Below are positions 35,402-44,735 of a stretch of DNA of 64,000 bases, piece after piece. The position numbers and the translations under genes were made by a program. The stretch is taken from the NCBI RefSeq assembly GCF_000687935.1, contig NZ_JHZZ01000001.1:1922001-1986000 (forward strand). The letters are read 5' to 3'. The stretch is from Polaribacter sp. Hel_I_88 (GTDB lineage: Bacteria > Bacteroidota > Bacteroidia > Flavobacteriales > Flavobacteriaceae). The first letter of the stretch is position 1; each line of letters opens with the position of its first letter. The notes under the pieces were generated by a model, which saw only the letters and a program-made list of their open reading frames with translations, was not told the origin of the DNA and made no database searches.

Positions 35402-36028
35402 TCAAAAAGCAAACACACAAGTAAATCCTTCAAATTCCAAAAATTCAACACTATAAGCAGTAGTTTCTCCATCAAAACGAATTTCTCCAGTAGTTTTTGC
35501 ATCAGCAAATTTAAAATCGGCAACATAAATATGATGTAGAAAAAGTAGTTTTTTCTTCCCATAAATTTTATATAAACTCTCTTTTGCTCCCCAAACAATG
35601 GTTAATTTGCTAATTAAAGCATCATGATTTGCAATGGTTTTGTATTCCTTAAAAGGTGTAAATTTATGTGCGATTTTTAAGATTTTATCACGCTGTTTTT
35701 CAATATCAATACCAACTTCGGTTTCTGTAGAATATATAATGGCAGTAAAATTAAAAGAATGTGTGATAGAAATAAATCGGTTATTATTGAGATGAGGTTT
35801 TCCAAATTCATCATAAATCAAATCAGCATCTGTTAAATTGATTTCTTTCAATAAATGTCTTATGCTCAAAAAACCTTTTTGATGTACATCAGATTTCATA
35901 GAATTAAAACGAGCTTCATTACTTTCAGTAAGTGAAATCCCAGTTTTTAATTCGGCTATAGTTTCCTCAATTTTCCAAATAAAAACTTTGGTTTTTGAGC
36001 TGATAGTTAATGTTTTGTAAAGACCCAT
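35402..36028 (-). CDS. 4'-phosphopantetheinyl transferase superfamily protein
   Basis: 208 residues, Sfp-type layout in two similar halves. Motifs are SITHSFNFTAII, the magnesium-binding GIDIEKQRDKI and WGAKESLYKIYG (catalytic Glu/Lys). It transfers phosphopantetheine from CoA to an acyl- or peptidyl-carrier protein. No carrier-protein gene is nearby, so the partner may be the fatty-acid ACP or a secondary-metabolite carrier. It is divergent from ahcY with 62 bp between starts. Confidence 0.9.
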   Translation of the reverse strand: MGLYKTLTISSKTKVFIWKIEETIAELKTGISLTESNEARFNSMKSDVHQKGFLSIRHLLKEINLTDADLIYDEFGKPHLNNNRFISITHSFNFTAIIYSTETEVGIDIEKQRDKILKIAHKFTPFKEYKTIANHDALISKLTIVWGAKESLYKIYGKKKLLFLHHIYVADFKFADAKTTGEIRFDGETTAYSVEFLEFEGFTCVFAF

Positions 36029-36048
36029 AATTTTTAATTTCTATGTTG

Positions 36049-36056
36049 TAACTTTG
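36049..36056 (+). promoter_or_regulatory. -7 box of ahcY
   Basis: TAACTTTG fits TAnnTTTG 35 bp before the ahcY ATG. No TTG stands at the ideal spacing upstream. Confidence 0.5.
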
Positions 36057-36090
36057 CAGTCGCAAAAAATAGATTATAAATATACAAAAT

Positions 36091-37398
36091 ATGAGCACAA
36101 AAACAGCGTACGTACCTTACAAAGTAAAAGATATTTCTCTAGCAGATTGGGGAAGAAAAGAAATGGATTTGGCAGAAGCAGAAATGCCAGGATTAATGTC
36201 TTTAAGAGAAGAATATGGAGATTCGCAACCTTTAAAAGGCGCAAGAATTGCAGGATGTTTACACATGACAATTCAAACTGCTATTTTAATTGAAACGTTA
36301 CAAGCTTTAGGTGCAGAGGTTACTTGGAGTTCTTGTAATATTTTTTCTACACAAGACCAAGCTGCTGCTGCAGTTGCTGCTGCAGGAACACCAGTGTATG
36401 CTTGGAAAGGAATGAATGAAGAGGAGTTTGATTGGTGTATTGAGCAAACCTTATTTTTTGGTGAAGATAGAAAACCATTAAATATGATTTTAGATGATGG
36501 AGGAGATTTAACCAACATGGTTTTAGATCGTTATCCAGAATTGGCTGCAGGAATTAATGGTTTATCAGAAGAAACTACAACTGGAGTTCACAGATTATAC
36601 GAAAGAGTAAAAAACGGAACATTGCCAATGCCAGCAATTAATATTAACGATTCTGTTACAAAATCTAAATTCGATAATAAATATGGTTGTAAAGAATCTG
36701 CAGTAGATGCAATTCGTAGAGCAACAGATATTATGTTAGCAGGAAAACGTGTAACTGTTTGTGGTTATGGAGATGTTGGTAAAGGAACAGCAGCTTCTTT
36801 TAAAGGAGCAGGTTCAATCGTTACTGTTACAGAAATCGATCCTATTTGTGCATTACAAGCTGCCATGGACGGTTTTGAAGTTAAGAAATTAGAAACTGTT
36901 GTGGCAACTTCAGATATTATTATTACCACTACAGGAAACAAAGGAATAGTTAGAGGAGAGCATTTTGAAGCAATGAAAGACAAAGTTATTGTTGCAAACA
37001 TTGGTCATTTTGACAATGAAATTGATGTTCCTTATTTAAACAAAAACAGTGAAAAAGTAGAAATCAAGCCACAAGTAGATAAATATAACATCAACGGAAA
37101 AGATATTATTTTATTGGCAGAAGGTCGTTTGGTAAATTTAGGATGTGCAACTGGTCACCCAAGTTTTGTAATGAGTAACTCATTTACAAACCAAACTTTG
37201 GCGCAAATGGAATTGTGGAACAACGCAGATGCTTATGAAAATAAAGTATACATGTTACCAAAACATTTAGATGAAAAAGTAGCATTTTTACATTTGGCAA
37301 AAATAGGCGTAGAATTAACAGAATTGAGCAAAGACCAAGCAGATTATATTGGTGTAACTCAAGCAGGTCCTTTTAAGCCAGAGCATTATAGATATTAG
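36091..37398 (+). CDS. ahcY: Adenosylhomocysteinase
   Basis: 435 residues. Splits S-adenosylhomocysteine to adenosine and homocysteine with bound NAD, keeping the methylation cycle running. Recognised by [23 protein letters not shown] at the start, the NAD fold [46 protein letters not shown] and the C-terminal KPEHYRY whose Lys/Tyr complete the neighbouring NAD site. It is full length and has its own terminator. Confidence 0.98.
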   Translation: MSTKTAYVPYKVKDISLADWGRKEMDLAEAEMPGLMSLREEYGDSQPLKGARIAGCLHMTIQTAILIETLQALGAEVTWSSCNIFSTQDQAAAAVAAAGTPVYAWKGMNEEEFDWCIEQTLFFGEDRKPLNMILDDGGDLTNMVLDRYPELAAGINGLSEETTTGVHRLYERVKNGTLPMPAININDSVTKSKFDNKYGCKESAVDAIRRATDIMLAGKRVTVCGYGDVGKGTAASFKGAGSIVTVTEIDPICALQAAMDGFEVKKLETVVATSDIIITTTGNKGIVRGEHFEAMKDKVIVANIGHFDNEIDVPYLNKNSEKVEIKPQVDKYNINGKDIILLAEGRLVNLGCATGHPSFVMSNSFTNQTLAQMELWNNADAYENKVYMLPKHLDEKVAFLHLAKIGVELTELSKDQADYIGVTQAGPFKPEHYRY

Positions 37399-37496
37399 TA
37401 TTTAGAGTTTTAGTCGTTAGCAATTAGTGGCTAAAAATTAGATTTGTCATTTCGAAATGAGCCTTTTTAGGCGATTGAGAAATCTCATAAAATGTT

Positions 37497-37528
37497 AAAA
37501 CCTTTCCATTAACTTGGAAAGGTTTTTT
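37497..37528 (+). terminator. Intrinsic terminator of ahcY
   Basis: AAAACCTTTCCA pairs with TGGAAAGGTTTT around TTAACT, followed by more T residues. Confidence 0.92.
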
Positions 37529-37599
37529 GTTTTTCTAAATAATTCTAAAGAATACAATTTCCACACAGTTTGTCATTAAGGAAGAATCTTTTTTTATTT

Positions 37600-37673
37600 G
37601 GGCGTTTTAACAGGCTTTCCACTATATCTTTTTTGAGAAAAACAAAAAAGGATGTCGTTTCAATCCTTAACGC
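37600..37673. repeat. Folded intergenic repeat (GGGCGTT...AACGC type)
   Basis: The outer ends GCGTT..AGG and CCTTAACGC are complementary, and the middle is a perfect CTTTTTTG/CAAAAAAG hairpin. From memory similar 60-100-bp elements with a 'TCCGCTATATCTTTT ... AAAAGGAT' core occur between genes in other Bacteroidota; that needs a database check. Confidence 0.6.
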
Positions 37674-37713
37674 GAATTTTCAGCATTTTTAAAAGAGAAT
37701 TGTCACATCGAGT

Positions 37714-37745
37714 GAATTTGATTTTTCATCAAATTTGTATCGAGA
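37714..37745. repeat. Copy 2 of the 32-bp dispersed palindromic repeat
   Basis: Matches 14781-14812 at 30 of 32 positions. It is preceded by CACATCGAGTG, whose CGAG recurs inverted at the other end. Confidence 0.8.
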
Positions 37746-37795
37746 TGTTTTTTGGAGTTTTTAAATCTAATTTCGAAAAAATTTACTTCATTCTT

Positions 37796-37882
37796 CCTGC
37801 AAGGTTTCAAAAACCTTGTAGGTATAATTCCAAAAAGAGGATTAGATTGAAATACCTACAAGGTTAAAAAAAACCTTGCAGG
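37796..37882. repeat. Inverted pair of CCTGCAAGG-family palindromes
   Basis: One hairpin at 37796-37822 (CCTGCAAGG / CCTTGTAGG) is mirrored by another at 37855-37882 (CCTACAAGG / CCTTGCAGG), so the whole 87 bp can fold either as two hairpins or as one long stem. Confidence 0.78.
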
Positions 37883-37991
37883 ATAATCGTTTTTTAATAA
37901 TTAGAAATTGATTTTCATTATTATAATTTTAGAGCGGTAATTTTAAGGTTACTTTTTAGTATTTTGCACCAACTTAACCAATTAACCAAAA

Positions 37992-39422
37992 ATGCAACCA
38001 ACCAAAAGATTAGGTTTACTTCTAGGTCCAATATTATTTTTCTTAATCCAGTTTTTACCATTAACATTAATTTCAGAAAAAGCAGATGCAGTAATTGCAG
38101 TTGCCATTTGGATGGTTATTTGGTGGATTACAGAAACCGTAAATATTGCAGTGACAGCTCTGTTACCATTAATTTTATTCCCATTATTAAAAATAATGGA
38201 TATTGCAGATGTTGGTGCAAACTATGGAAGTCCAATTATCTTTTTATTCTTTGGTGGTTTTGTGTTGGCTTTGGCTTTAGAGAAAGTGAATCTGCATAAA
38301 AGAATCGCATTAAATATTGTAAAACTTACAGGCACAACTCCAGAAAAAGTTGTGTTAGGTTTTATGCTGGCAACTGCTTTTATGAGCATGTGGATTAGCA
38401 ATACAGCATCTACAGTTGTCATGTTGCCCATTGCAATTTCTGTAATTCGATTGCTGATAAAAGATGAAGATGGATTTACAAAAGGCGATAAAAATTTTGC
38501 ATTAAGCATTATGTTGGGAATCGCTTTTGGCGCAAATGCAGGTGGAATTGCCACCGTTATTGGAACACCACCAAATTCAGTTTTAATAGGATTGTTAGAA
38601 AATCAATATAACATACAAATCTCTTTTTTAACGTGGATGAGTTTTGGTTTACCATTTTCAATATTAATGATTATTGCCGTTTATTTAGTGCTGGTAAAAT
38701 GGATGTTTCCTTGTAAAGAAATTGTGTTTACATCTTCTGCAAACTTAATATCAGAAGAAATTAAAAAGTTGGGAAAAATATCCAAAGAAGAAAAAAGAGT
38801 GTTAACCATTTTTGGAATTACCGTTTTTTTATGGATTACAAGAACCATTATCAATTCTATTTTGCCAGAATTAAAATTATCAGATACTATAATTAGTTTA
38901 ATTGGGGCAGTTTCTTTATTTGCAATTCCTATGAACTTTAAAAAAGGGAATTTTATTTTAGAATGGAATGATACTCAAAAATTAGCTTGGGGAATATTAC
39001 TGCTTTTTGGAGGAGGTTTGGCACTTGCAAAAGGAATGGATTCCAGTGGAATTGTAGCTTTAATTACAGATACAATTGCAACAGGAAATTTCAACATTCT
39101 ATTCACAGTTTCGCTATTAATTATTTTGATGTTGTTTATGACAGAATTAATGAGTAATGTTGCCTTGGTTGCTGTTTTGGCGCCAGTGGTTGCAGGGATT
39201 GCAGTTGGATTAAATATTCCGATTTTAAACTTGTTAATTCCTGTAACCATGGCAAGTAGTTGTGCATTTATGTTGCCAATGGCAACGCCTCCAAATGCCA
39301 TTGTTTTTGCAAGTGGTTATGTAAAAGTAAACGAAATGGTAAAAGCAGGTATTTTCTTAAATATCATTGCAGTTGTTTTGTTAATCTTGTATTATCAATT
39401 TGTAATTCCGTTGTTTTTTTAA
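37992..39422 (+). CDS. SLC13/DASS-family sodium-coupled anion symporter
   Basis: 476 residues with about 11-12 membrane helices in two inverted repeats. Each repeat carries a sodium/substrate clamp: WISNTASTVVMLPIA in the first and LMSNVALVAVLAPVVAG in the second, with the hairpin motifs IGTPPNSVLI and MATPPNAIVFASGY. The family imports C4-dicarboxylates or citrate with sodium; the exact substrate is unknown. It is monocistronic. Confidence 0.93.
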   Translation: MQPTKRLGLLLGPILFFLIQFLPLTLISEKADAVIAVAIWMVIWWITETVNIAVTALLPLILFPLLKIMDIADVGANYGSPIIFLFFGGFVLALALEKVNLHKRIALNIVKLTGTTPEKVVLGFMLATAFMSMWISNTASTVVMLPIAISVIRLLIKDEDGFTKGDKNFALSIMLGIAFGANAGGIATVIGTPPNSVLIGLLENQYNIQISFLTWMSFGLPFSILMIIAVYLVLVKWMFPCKEIVFTSSANLISEEIKKLGKISKEEKRVLTIFGITVFLWITRTIINSILPELKLSDTIISLIGAVSLFAIPMNFKKGNFILEWNDTQKLAWGILLLFGGGLALAKGMDSSGIVALITDTIATGNFNILFTVSLLIILMLFMTELMSNVALVAVLAPVVAGIAVGLNIPILNLLIPVTMASSCAFMLPMATPPNAIVFASGYVKVNEMVKAGIFLNIIAVVLLILYYQFVIPLFF

Positions 39423-39533
39423 CGGTTTCATTTTTCAATTTTATAAAATATTGATTTTCAAAACATTGAAAATTGTTAATTAGTTCTTTTAATATTAACA
39501 TTTACCAATTGCTTTTTCTTGTAATTTTAAAGT

Positions 39534-39899
39534 GTGAAATCAGGTAAGGTAAATTTAGTAGAAAAGTCTAAAAAAAGCTATAGAGTTGCGCGTCCAAAAC
39601 AGACGGGTTTCTCTAGTCCTGCAACACATTACACAGAACCAAGAATCGATTTAAATGCTGAATTAATTACAAATCCGTCAGCAACTTTTTACGTAAGGGT
39701 TATCGATAATAGCTTTCAAGATTTTGATATTTTAGAGAACGATGTTCTAATCGTAGACAAATCATTAACTCCAAAAAATAACCAATTGGCAGTTGTTGTA
39801 AAACAAGACGCTTTTCAAATTGAAAGAATTGATACAAACTCGAAAGAAGAAATTCAACTTTGGGGAGTTATTACCTATGTTATAAAATCTGTTTTATGA
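39534..39899 (+). CDS. umuD: UmuD-like S24 protein with altered catalytic dyad
   Basis: 121 residues from a GTG start. UmuD is activated by RecA-stimulated self-cleavage and then joins UmuC as DNA polymerase V. The protein lines up without gaps with E. coli UmuD from about residue 24 to 99: TGFSSPA at 24-30 (bond Thr24-Gly25 in place of Cys-Gly), nucleophile Ser60 (DNSFQD) and DVLIVD at 70-75. At the catalytic Lys97 position it has Glu97 (QIERID), so the Ser/Lys dyad appears incomplete. Its stop overlaps the umuC start in ATGA, as expected for umuDC. Confidence 0.9.
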   Translation: MKSGKVNLVEKSKKSYRVARPKQTGFSSPATHYTEPRIDLNAELITNPSATFYVRVIDNSFQDFDILENDVLIVDKSLTPKNNQLAVVVKQDAFQIERIDTNSKEEIQLWGVITYVIKSVL

Positions 39900-41170
39900 T
39901 TGCTTTAGTAGATTGTAACAGTTTTTATGCTTCTTGTGAGCAGGTTTTTAGACCTGATTTACAAGGAAAACCTGTGGTGGTTTTAAGCAATAATGATGGT
40001 TGTGTAATTGCTGCCAACAAAGAAGCAAAAGCGTTGGCACACATCCCAATGTTTCAACCTGTTTTTAAAATTAAAGAAGTTTTAAAAGCAAATAATGTTA
40101 CCTGTTTTTCATCCAACTATACCTTATATGCAGATTTATCTCAAAGAGTAATGGATACTTTACGAGAATTTTCGCCAATTGTAGAGGAATATAGTATAGA
40201 TGAAAGTTTTGTAGATTTATCTCATTTTGATGTGGATGAACTAGAAGAAATTGCACATAAAATTAAAGAAACTGTGCATAAAAATACAGGAATTCCGGTT
40301 GGAGTAGGAGTTGCCAAAACAAAATCGCTCTCAAAAATGGCGAATAAATATGCCAAGAAAATTCCAGCAAATAATGGAGTTTATGTAATTGATTCCGAAG
40401 AAAAAAGAAGGTTTTTATTACAAAATAATAGCGTTAAAGATATTTGGGGAATTGGACGTAAACATACAATTCGCGTAGAAAAAACGGGAGCAAAAACAGC
40501 GTTAGATTTTGCTGAAACTAATTTAGCTTGGGTTCGCAAAGAAATGACAGTAGTTGGTGAGCGTTTATGGAGAGAACTCAATAATTTTCCTTGCCACACA
40601 ATGGAAGTTGAAATTGCCACCAAAAAAGGAATTGGCACTGCAAAATCTTTTGGTTATAAACTCACAGAATACAGTTTAATTGAAGAAGCAACTAGTTATT
40701 ATGTAGCAGAAGTTGCAGATTTATTGCGTCAACAAAACTCGGCTGCTACTTATTTAGAAGTTTTTTTACAAACCAATAGTTTTAGCAATACAGATCATCA
40801 ATATTATAAGAAAATTATCATCACTTTAGAGATGCCTACCAATAGTACAATTAAGTTAACACAAGAAGCTATTAAAGGATTAAGGCAAATTTTTATACAA
40901 GGATATCGCTATAAAAAAGTAGGTGTTCATTTATTTGGTTTAGTACCAGATTCAGAAATTCAAACCAACTTATTTTATCAAGAGCAAAAAAGCGAAAGTA
41001 AAAAACTCACAAAAGCAATTGATGCTTTAAACAGTAAGTTTGGTAAAAATAAAGTAAAATTAGCCTCTGTTGGTAACAGAGAAAGTGAATGGGCTTTGAT
41101 TAAAGAACACAGAAGCCCAAGATTTACCACACAATGGAAAGAGCTTTTAACAATTGGGAAAATTAAATAA
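39896..41170 (+). CDS. umuC: Y-family DNA polymerase, UmuC subunit of Pol V
   Basis: 424 residues from the ATG at 39896, which overlaps the umuD stop by four bases; a longer frame from 39860 would overlap umuD by 40 bp. Catalytic motifs are [18 protein letters not shown] (metal-binding Asp) and [11 protein letters not shown] (Asp-Glu pair). The little-finger domain and UmuC-type C-terminus ([24 protein letters not shown]) are present. It performs error-prone bypass of DNA lesions. The catalytic residues look intact in contrast to its UmuD. Confidence 0.96.
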   Translation: MIALVDCNSFYASCEQVFRPDLQGKPVVVLSNNDGCVIAANKEAKALAHIPMFQPVFKIKEVLKANNVTCFSSNYTLYADLSQRVMDTLREFSPIVEEYSIDESFVDLSHFDVDELEEIAHKIKETVHKNTGIPVGVGVAKTKSLSKMANKYAKKIPANNGVYVIDSEEKRRFLLQNNSVKDIWGIGRKHTIRVEKTGAKTALDFAETNLAWVRKEMTVVGERLWRELNNFPCHTMEVEIATKKGIGTAKSFGYKLTEYSLIEEATSYYVAEVADLLRQQNSAATYLEVFLQTNSFSNTDHQYYKKIIITLEMPTNSTIKLTQEAIKGLRQIFIQGYRYKKVGVHLFGLVPDSEIQTNLFYQEQKSESKKLTKAIDALNSKFGKNKVKLASVGNRESEWALIKEHRSPRFTTQWKELLTIGKIK

Positions 41171-41187
41171 GTATTGGTTTGCTTTTT

Positions 41188-41856
41188 TTAACTAATAAAT
41201 TCATTTATTTTTTCCTTTGGGATAAAACCCATTAACATTAAATAAACTCCACAAACAATTAAAATAATGCCCATTACTTTTTTTACGCGATAAATAACAG
41301 CAGGTGTCATTTTACTTTTAAGCTGTTTTGCTAAAAATATTTTGCCTAAATCTGTTATAAAATAACCGAGAATAATGGTTGCAAAATACCAGAAAATAGC
41401 ATTTTGATCCATATTTAAAGTTGGGCCAATTACTAAAACTGTGCCTAACCAAAAAGCTAAAACGCCAATATTTATAAAATTTAAAAAATAGCCTTTAAAA
41501 AATAATTTCAGATAATTATTTTGCACAATTGGTACTTCAATAGCTTTGGCAGATGCTATATCTTGCTTTTTATTTGCCCTATCAAAATAGCTGATTAAAC
41601 CGTAAATAATTAAAACCAAACCGCCAATAAAAAACAATCTTGGGTCGTCTTTTATTTTTTCTAACAAAGATCTACTGCCATAATAAGCGATTAAAATAAA
41701 GGAAATATCTCCGAAAATTACACCTAAATCAAAAATAATAGCAGCTTTTGCACCTTTTAAAATACTGGTTTGTATCAGCATAAAAAAAACAGGGCCAATC
41801 ATAAAAGCCATGAAAAAACCAATTAGTAAAGCATTTTTGAAATCGTAAATATCCAT
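41188..41856 (-). CDS. LysE-family translocator
   Basis: 222 residues with about six membrane helices. The N-terminal half MAFMIGPVFFMLIQTSILKGAKAAIIFDLGVIFGDISFILIAYYGS matches the LysE/RhtB fold, which exports amino acids or related solutes. A charged loop (about 90-115) separates the two halves. The substrate is unknown, and no LysG-like regulator is adjacent. Confidence 0.9.
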   Translation of the reverse strand: MDIYDFKNALLIGFFMAFMIGPVFFMLIQTSILKGAKAAIIFDLGVIFGDISFILIAYYGSRSLLEKIKDDPRLFFIGGLVLIIYGLISYFDRANKKQDIASAKAIEVPIVQNNYLKLFFKGYFLNFINIGVLAFWLGTVLVIGPTLNMDQNAIFWYFATIILGYFITDLGKIFLAKQLKSKMTPAVIYRVKKVMGIILIVCGVYLMLMGFIPKEKINEFIS

Positions 41857-41993
41857 AGTTTAAAAATACTGCTTTTTGTTTGAAGAATAAAAAAAGGATG
41901 TGAAAAACATCCTTTATAAATTTTATTTTGATGTTTATCTATAGGTTTAATTTTTACAATTAAACAGGTACACAAATAAACAATTCCTAACTT

Positions 41994-43040
41994 CTAAACA
42001 TCATCAAAATCAATAGAAATTGTTGGGGTTGTTGGGTGTGCTTGGCAAGCTAAAACAAAACCTTCTTCAACTTCACTGTCTGTTAATATTGAGTTCTTAA
42101 CCATTACAGCTTTTCCATCAGTAACTTTACACAAACAAGAACTACAAACACCACCTTGACAAGAATAAGGAGCATCTAAATTATTGCGCAAAGTTGCTGC
42201 CAAAATATCATCAGTTTGTTGCATTGTAAACGTAGTTTCTTCATCATCTAACAATACTGTTATTTGTGTAGTTCCTTCTTTTACTTCAGCCAAAGCTTCT
42301 TCATCAACAGAAACCGTAAACAGCTCAAAATGAATATTTTCTTTATCAATTTTGTTGCTTTCTAAAGTGCTAGAAACCTCATGAATCATTTCTTCTGGGC
42401 CACATAAAAAAGCGGCATCAAAAGTGGTTTCTTTGTACATGTTTTTTACAAAATAATTGGTAACACTTTTATCAATTCTACCTCTTAATTGATTTTTAAC
42501 TTCCTCTCTACTAAAAATATAATGCAATTTAAAGTTGTTTGGAAAAGACTCTTTCAACGCATTTAATTCGTCATAAAAAATAGTGTCAGCAGCAGTTTTA
42601 TTTCCATAAACCAATGTAAAATTCGATTTTGGTTCACTTTCTAAAACTGTTTTTACCATCGATAAAATTGGTGTAATTCCAGAACCAGCAGCAAAAGCAA
42701 TATAGTTTTTTTTGGGTTCAGCATTTAACAAAAAGCGCCCTTCAGGAGCTGTAATTTCAATTTCATCGCCTGCTTTTAAAACAGAAGTTGCATAGGTAGA
42801 AAACATGCCATTGTCTACAGTTTTGATAGCTACTCTAATATCGCCACTTTTTGGAGTAGAACAAATAGAATATGCTCTTCGAACTTCTTCGCCATTAATT
42901 GTTGTTTGTATGGTAATGTATTGACCAGCTGTAAAACTAAACTCCTCTTTTAAGTTTGTAGGAATGTCAAATAATACAGAAACCGCGTTTGCGGTTTCTT
43001 TTTTAACTTCTTTGATATGTATTTTGTGAAAATCTGCCAT
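41994..43040 (-). CDS. Ferredoxin-NADP reductase-type oxidoreductase with C-terminal 2Fe-2S domain (PaaE-like)
   Basis: 348 residues. The FAD domain has RRAYSICSTP (FAD-binding RxYS), the NAD(P) domain FAAGSGITPILSMVKTVL and FLCGPEEMI, and the last about 90 residues are a plant-type ferredoxin with PYSCQGGVCSSCLCKV and a fourth Cys in LACQAHP. This is the architecture of PaaE, the reductase of phenylacetyl-CoA epoxidase, and of other oxygenase reductases. No paa genes are in the window, so the partner is unknown. It ends just before asd (8-bp gap, same strand). Confidence 0.9.
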   Translation of the reverse strand: MADFHKIHIKEVKKETANAVSVLFDIPTNLKEEFSFTAGQYITIQTTINGEEVRRAYSICSTPKSGDIRVAIKTVDNGMFSTYATSVLKAGDEIEITAPEGRFLLNAEPKKNYIAFAAGSGITPILSMVKTVLESEPKSNFTLVYGNKTAADTIFYDELNALKESFPNNFKLHYIFSREEVKNQLRGRIDKSVTNYFVKNMYKETTFDAAFLCGPEEMIHEVSSTLESNKIDKENIHFELFTVSVDEEALAEVKEGTTQITVLLDDEETTFTMQQTDDILAATLRNNLDAPYSCQGGVCSSCLCKVTDGKAVMVKNSILTDSEVEEGFVLACQAHPTTPTISIDFDDV

Positions 43041-43048
43041 AAATATGT

Positions 43049-44038
43049 TTAAACTAAATTCTTTGCAATTAAATATTCAGCTATTTGAACTGTGTTTGTT
43101 GCAGCACCTTTGCGTAAGTTATCTGCAACTATCCACAAATTTAAGGTTTTTTCTTGAGATTCGTCTCTTCTAATTCGTCCAACAAAAACTTCATCTTTGT
43201 CATGGGCATTTATGGGCATTGGATATACGTTATTTGCCAAATCATCTTGTACAACAACTCCAGGAAAATCATTTAAAAGTTGACGAACTTCAGTCAAATC
43301 AAAATCGTTATGAAATTGTACGTTTACAGCTTCAGAATGCCCACCAGCAGTAGGAATTCTAACAGCAGTTGCAGTAACTGAAAAGGAATCGTCGCGTAAA
43401 ATTTTCTTAGGTTCTTTTACCAATTTCATTTCCTCTTTTGTGTAACCGTTTTCAAGAAAAATATCACAATGAGGCAAAGCATTTCTACCAATCTTATGAG
43501 GATATGCCATTTCTCCATCAATGCCAGCTTCTTCATTATCCAATTGCTGAACCGCTTTTACACCAGTTCCAGAAACAGACTGATAGGTAGAAACCACCAA
43601 ACGTTTCATTTTGTATTTTGCATGCAAAGGCGCCAAAGCCATTACCAATTGAATTGTAGAACAGTTTGGATTTGCAATAATTTTGTCATCCGCAGTTAAA
43701 ACATCACCGTTAATTTCTGGAACAACCAATTTTTTGTCTGCATCCATTCTCCAAGCAGAAGAATTATCGATAACAGTTGTGCCAACTTCCGCAAATTTTG
43801 GTGCCCATGTTAAAGAGGTTTCTCCACCAGCAGAAAATAAAGCAATATCTGGTTGCATTTTTACAGCGTCTTCTAAAGTTACAATGGTAAATTCTTTTCC
43901 TTTGTATAATAATTTTTTTCCAGCAGATCTTGCAGAAGCTACAGGAATAAACTCTGTGATTGGTAAATTACGCTCTTCTAAAACTCTCAACATTACTGTG
44001 CCAACCATTCCAGTTGCACCAACTACAGCTACTTTCAT
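43049..44038 (-). CDS. asd: Aspartate-semialdehyde dehydrogenase
   Basis: 329 residues. NADPH-dependent reduction of aspartyl phosphate on the way to lysine/diaminopimelate, threonine and methionine. It has the NADP motif VVGATGMVGTVMLRVLEER at the N-terminus, active Cys126 in NPNCSTIQ and the substrate/catalytic IPTAGGHSEAVNV (His). Full length. Its leader (44041-44130) contains two small hairpins, TTTCTGT/ACAGAAA and GAGAAAA/TTTTCTC, which could affect expression; no known riboswitch is recognisable. Confidence 0.97.
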   Translation of the reverse strand: MKVAVVGATGMVGTVMLRVLEERNLPITEFIPVASARSAGKKLLYKGKEFTIVTLEDAVKMQPDIALFSAGGETSLTWAPKFAEVGTTVIDNSSAWRMDADKKLVVPEINGDVLTADDKIIANPNCSTIQLVMALAPLHAKYKMKRLVVSTYQSVSGTGVKAVQQLDNEEAGIDGEMAYPHKIGRNALPHCDIFLENGYTKEEMKLVKEPKKILRDDSFSVTATAVRIPTAGGHSEAVNVQFHNDFDLTEVRQLLNDFPGVVVQDDLANNVYPMPINAHDKDEVFVGRIRRDESQEKTLNLWIVADNLRKGAATNTVQIAEYLIAKNLV

Positions 44039-44735
44039 TGCTTTTATATTTAGTATTTTTTATATTTCTGTTTTTACAGAAAAAACAATTTATTTTTTTT
44101 GAGAAAAACTAAAAAAGCGTTTTCTCGTGTGCAAATATGAGGACAAATAAAAATATGACCATTATTTTAATAAATATTTACCAATATAATTCCTGTTGTT
44201 TAAAATTTAACAAGTTGATATAATTTTATCATTATAATTATTATTTGGAGCTATTTCCAGCTTTCAGCACTCGCTTTTTTTTATGCTGAATTTATTTCGG
44301 CATCCGTTCATATTTAGAACAAATTTAATTATAGCCAACAGATACTGAATCGAGTTCAGCATAAAAAAAGAGCTCAAACATTAGCCTGTTTTGAGCGCAG
44401 TCGAAAGGCTTTAATCTGGGCTAGACTAGTTTGTTGGCTTTTTGAATCTACGAAATCTAAAAGCTGATATTCAAAAATACACGTTAAAACTATCATCACA
44501 CACTTTTGTTTTTTAGACCTTTTGGGAGAAATCACATAAAGTTTTAATTTTTGTTGGAAATTAGTTTATGAGTTTTGCTTCTATAAATTGGGTCAGTTCT
44601 TAATTGATTCGCAAAGACGAGTTTTTATTGCTTTTTAGTAATTTTCTTTGAAAACTCGTATAATTCGTATCAAAAAAAGATAAAAATTGTAATTTTGCAT
44701 TCTTATTATTAATCATAAACTAAAATTAGTATAGC
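44039..44735. other. Long intergenic region with nested inverted repeats
   Basis: This 697-bp gap lies between divergent asd and trhO. It contains the asd leader hairpins, a nested palindrome region at about 44247-44440 and the trhO -7 box TAATTTTG (44690-44697). No convincing open frame or RNA gene is visible. Confidence 0.7.
44274..44439. repeat. Nested inverted-repeat element
   Basis: CTTTTTTTTATGCTGAA near 44274 is complementary to TTCAGCATAAAAAAAG near 44355. AGCCAACA (44333-44340) is complementary to TGTTGGCT (44432-44439). GCTCAAA/TTTGAGC lie inside, followed by a GAGCGCAGTCGAAAGG stretch typical of flavobacterial intergenic repeats. The interleaving suggests repeats inserted into each other. 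Confidence 0.6.

Larger units (their letters stand above)
37399..37991. other. Intergenic region rich in dispersed repeats
   Basis: This 593-bp gap holds the ahcY terminator, a TGTCATTTCGAAATGAG...GAGAAATCTCAT stretch (37446-37487), a GGGCGTT...AACGC folded repeat (37600-37673), copy 2 of the 32-bp repeat and an inverted pair of the CCTGCAAGG family. An open frame at 37652-37867 runs through these repeats and is not considered a gene. Confidence 0.75.

Noticed and set aside
35353..35598. Minus-strand frame overlapping the yoeB end and phosphopantetheinyl transferase
   Set aside because: It overlaps two confident genes in another frame, and its Leu/Phe-rich content is typical of shadow translation.
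37600..37673. Integron attC site
   Set aside because: The GTT and AAC ends are in the reverse order to an attC and there is no integrase or cassette-like gene array nearby.
37652..37867. 71-codon open frame between ahcY and the SLC13 gene
   Set aside because: It is translated across the 37600-37673 folded repeat, copy 2 of the 32-bp repeat and a CCTGCAAGG palindrome, all of which occur elsewhere as non-coding sequence.
44041..44130. Lysine riboswitch upstream of asd
   Set aside because: The leader has only two short hairpins and lacks the size and conserved core of a lysine riboswitch.
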